Shown here in pieces: positions 42,110 to 42,804 of a stretch of 42,804 bases of DNA. The notes under the pieces were generated by a model. The model had not been told where the DNA came from. It did not search any database and saw nothing but the letters and a program-made list of their open reading frames with translations. Source of the DNA: Nocardioides ganghwensis (GTDB lineage: Bacteria > Actinomycetota > Actinomycetes > Propionibacteriales > Nocardioidaceae); NCBI RefSeq assembly GCF_014779655.1, contig NZ_JACXYX010000026.1, positions 1 through 42,804 of the forward strand. Reading direction: 5' to 3'. A program made the translations under genes and the position numbers. How positions within the stretch are numbered: the stretch's first letter is position 1; each line of letters starts with the position of its first letter.

Positions 42110-42464
42110 TCCGCGCCGCGGACGTCTCCACCTCGACACGCGAACGGGTCGCACCACCCGCTTGGTAGAACCGGCACCGCACTGCGCCCACCACCTCGAC
42201 GACATCCCCGGCACGCCACGTCGCGATGCTCCGGCGGAGCCGCGGCGCCCACGCCGTGCACGGGATCGAGTCGACCCGTTGCGCGGAGGTCGGGCCGCGC
42301 CCGGTCGGTGACGCCCGGGGTACCGAGATGCGGAAGGTCACGAGCGCGTCTCCGCTCGGCAGCTCCACCGCCATCGGAGCCCCGCTCAGCCGGCCCAGCA
42401 GCCGCACCTCGTTGGCAACGCCCGCCGCGCCATTCTGTGCTTTGACGGTCTGTGTCTTCGTCAC
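42084..42464 (-). CDS. ssb: Short single-stranded DNA-binding protein
   Basis: The 126-residue product has the SSB oligonucleotide-binding fold: NEVRLLGRLSGAPMAVELPSG, then ALVTFRISVPR, IPCTAWAP, WRAGDVVEVVGAVRCRFY. The GTG start at 42464 has a strong AGGAGG 6 bases upstream. Unlike replicative SSB it lacks the long glycine-rich linker and the acidic DDDIPF-type tip, ending MRRSSAA. So it is probably a paralogue that does not recruit SSB partners in the usual way, for example one used in competence or repair. Its end overlaps the DUF1015 gene by 26 bp. Confidence 0.8.
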   Translation of the reverse strand: MTKTQTVKAQNGAAGVANEVRLLGRLSGAPMAVELPSGDALVTFRISVPRASPTGRGPTSAQRVDSIPCTAWAPRLRRSIATWRAGDVVEVVGAVRCRFYQAGGATRSRVEVETSAARIMRRSSAA

Positions 42465-42642
42465 AGTGCACCTCCTGGGACGAAGACTTCCCGCCGGCAC
42501 CGACCACCGGCGCAGCGATGCGGCATGCCCTGTGGACGACCCCGCGCACCGCCGGCCTGTGGACGATTCGTGGTCACGTTGCCGGATGACGCGCGGCGAT
42601 CCGCGAAGACCGGCTGGTTGACGACCTTCGAGCGGGAACGCA

Positions 42643-42674
42643 AAAGTGGGGCCACCCGAAGGTGACCCCACTTT
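42643..42674 (-). terminator. Terminator of the rRNA operon
   Basis: On the minus strand a 14-bp stem (with one G-T pair) closes a TTCG tetraloop and is followed by T residues. It begins 12 bases after the 3' end of 5S rRNA. The UUCG loop and position mark a rho-independent terminator of the rrn operon. Confidence 0.9.
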
Positions 42675-42685
42675 CACAATGTTTG

Positions 42686-42804
42686 TCCGGCGGCGTCCTA
42701 CTCTCCCACAACCTCTCGGTTGCAGTACCATCGGCGCTGAAAGGCTTAACTTCCGGGTTCGGTATGGGACCGGGTGTTTCCCGTTTCGCTATGGCCGCCG
42801 TAAC
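42686..42804 (-). rRNA. rrf: 5S ribosomal RNA
   Basis: Read on the minus strand from the window edge, the sequence begins GTTACGGCGGCCATAGCG and contains CCCGGTCCCATACCGAACCC and GGAAGTTAAGCC. It ends near GGACGCCGCCGGACA, a typical actinobacterial 5S rRNA of about 118 bases with paired ends. The 5' end is at or one or two bases beyond 42804. The 16S and 23S genes would lie further to the right. Confidence 0.95.

Overview
The window comes from a high-GC actinobacterium, most likely Nocardioides or a close relative in the Nocardioidaceae. The evidence is strongly G/C-biased third codon positions, the actinobacterial gene order (tlyA-nadK-recN-steA-steB-pyrG; parA-scpA-scpB-rluB-aroH-tyrA-cmk-plsC-der), many 4-base GTGA stop/start overlaps, and an intergenic palindrome at 32288-32331 of a kind I recall as common in Nocardioides. 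Species-level assignment is inference.

Positions 1-15016 look like an accessory island. They hold the right end of an IS3-family element (1-127), a large AfsR/SARP-type regulator (366-3275), an unusual operon on the minus strand (5518 down to 3832), a complete IS21-family element with a 5-bp target duplication (5666-7859), a lone membrane protein with a textbook promoter (8354-8932), a three-gene sensor kinase/response regulator operon (9567-12842), and an excisionase/integrase pair (13448-14948). The island ends beside a tRNA-Pro gene (15016-15089), a typical integration landmark.

The most interesting part is the minus-strand operon. It encodes a secreted two-cysteine protein, then three paralogous 32-36 residue single-span microproteins sharing a G-x-L-x-F-x3-E-T-A core, then a lipoprotein signal peptidase II (LspA) paralogue. 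Upstream lies an array of three heptamers at exact 11-bp period, 8 bp from a candidate -10 hexamer. This is the classical SARP operator layout. A second array with the same heptamer, period, -10 distance and leader length lies at 224-252, beyond the regulator gene. It precedes a well-formed start (ATG at 158) whose gene is cut off by the IS3 element after ten codons. I read this as a small SARP-controlled regulon of unknown function, partly damaged by insertion sequences.

From 15017 onward the window is dense core chromosome. A peptidoglycan peptidase is followed by a long minus-strand run: ribosome-assembly GTPase, acyltransferase, CMP kinase, tyrosine biosynthesis, pseudouridine synthase, ScpAB condensin subunits with a ParA ATPase and a small ribbon-helix-helix-like protein, helicase, XerD, alanine dehydrogenase and a Nudix hydrolase. 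A plus-strand aminopeptidase N follows, then a minus-strand run from the HAD hydrolase through tlyA, nadK, recN and steAB to pyrG, then a plus-strand DUF1015 protein, a short SSB-like protein, and the terminator and 5S rRNA of an rRNA operon that enters from the right edge.
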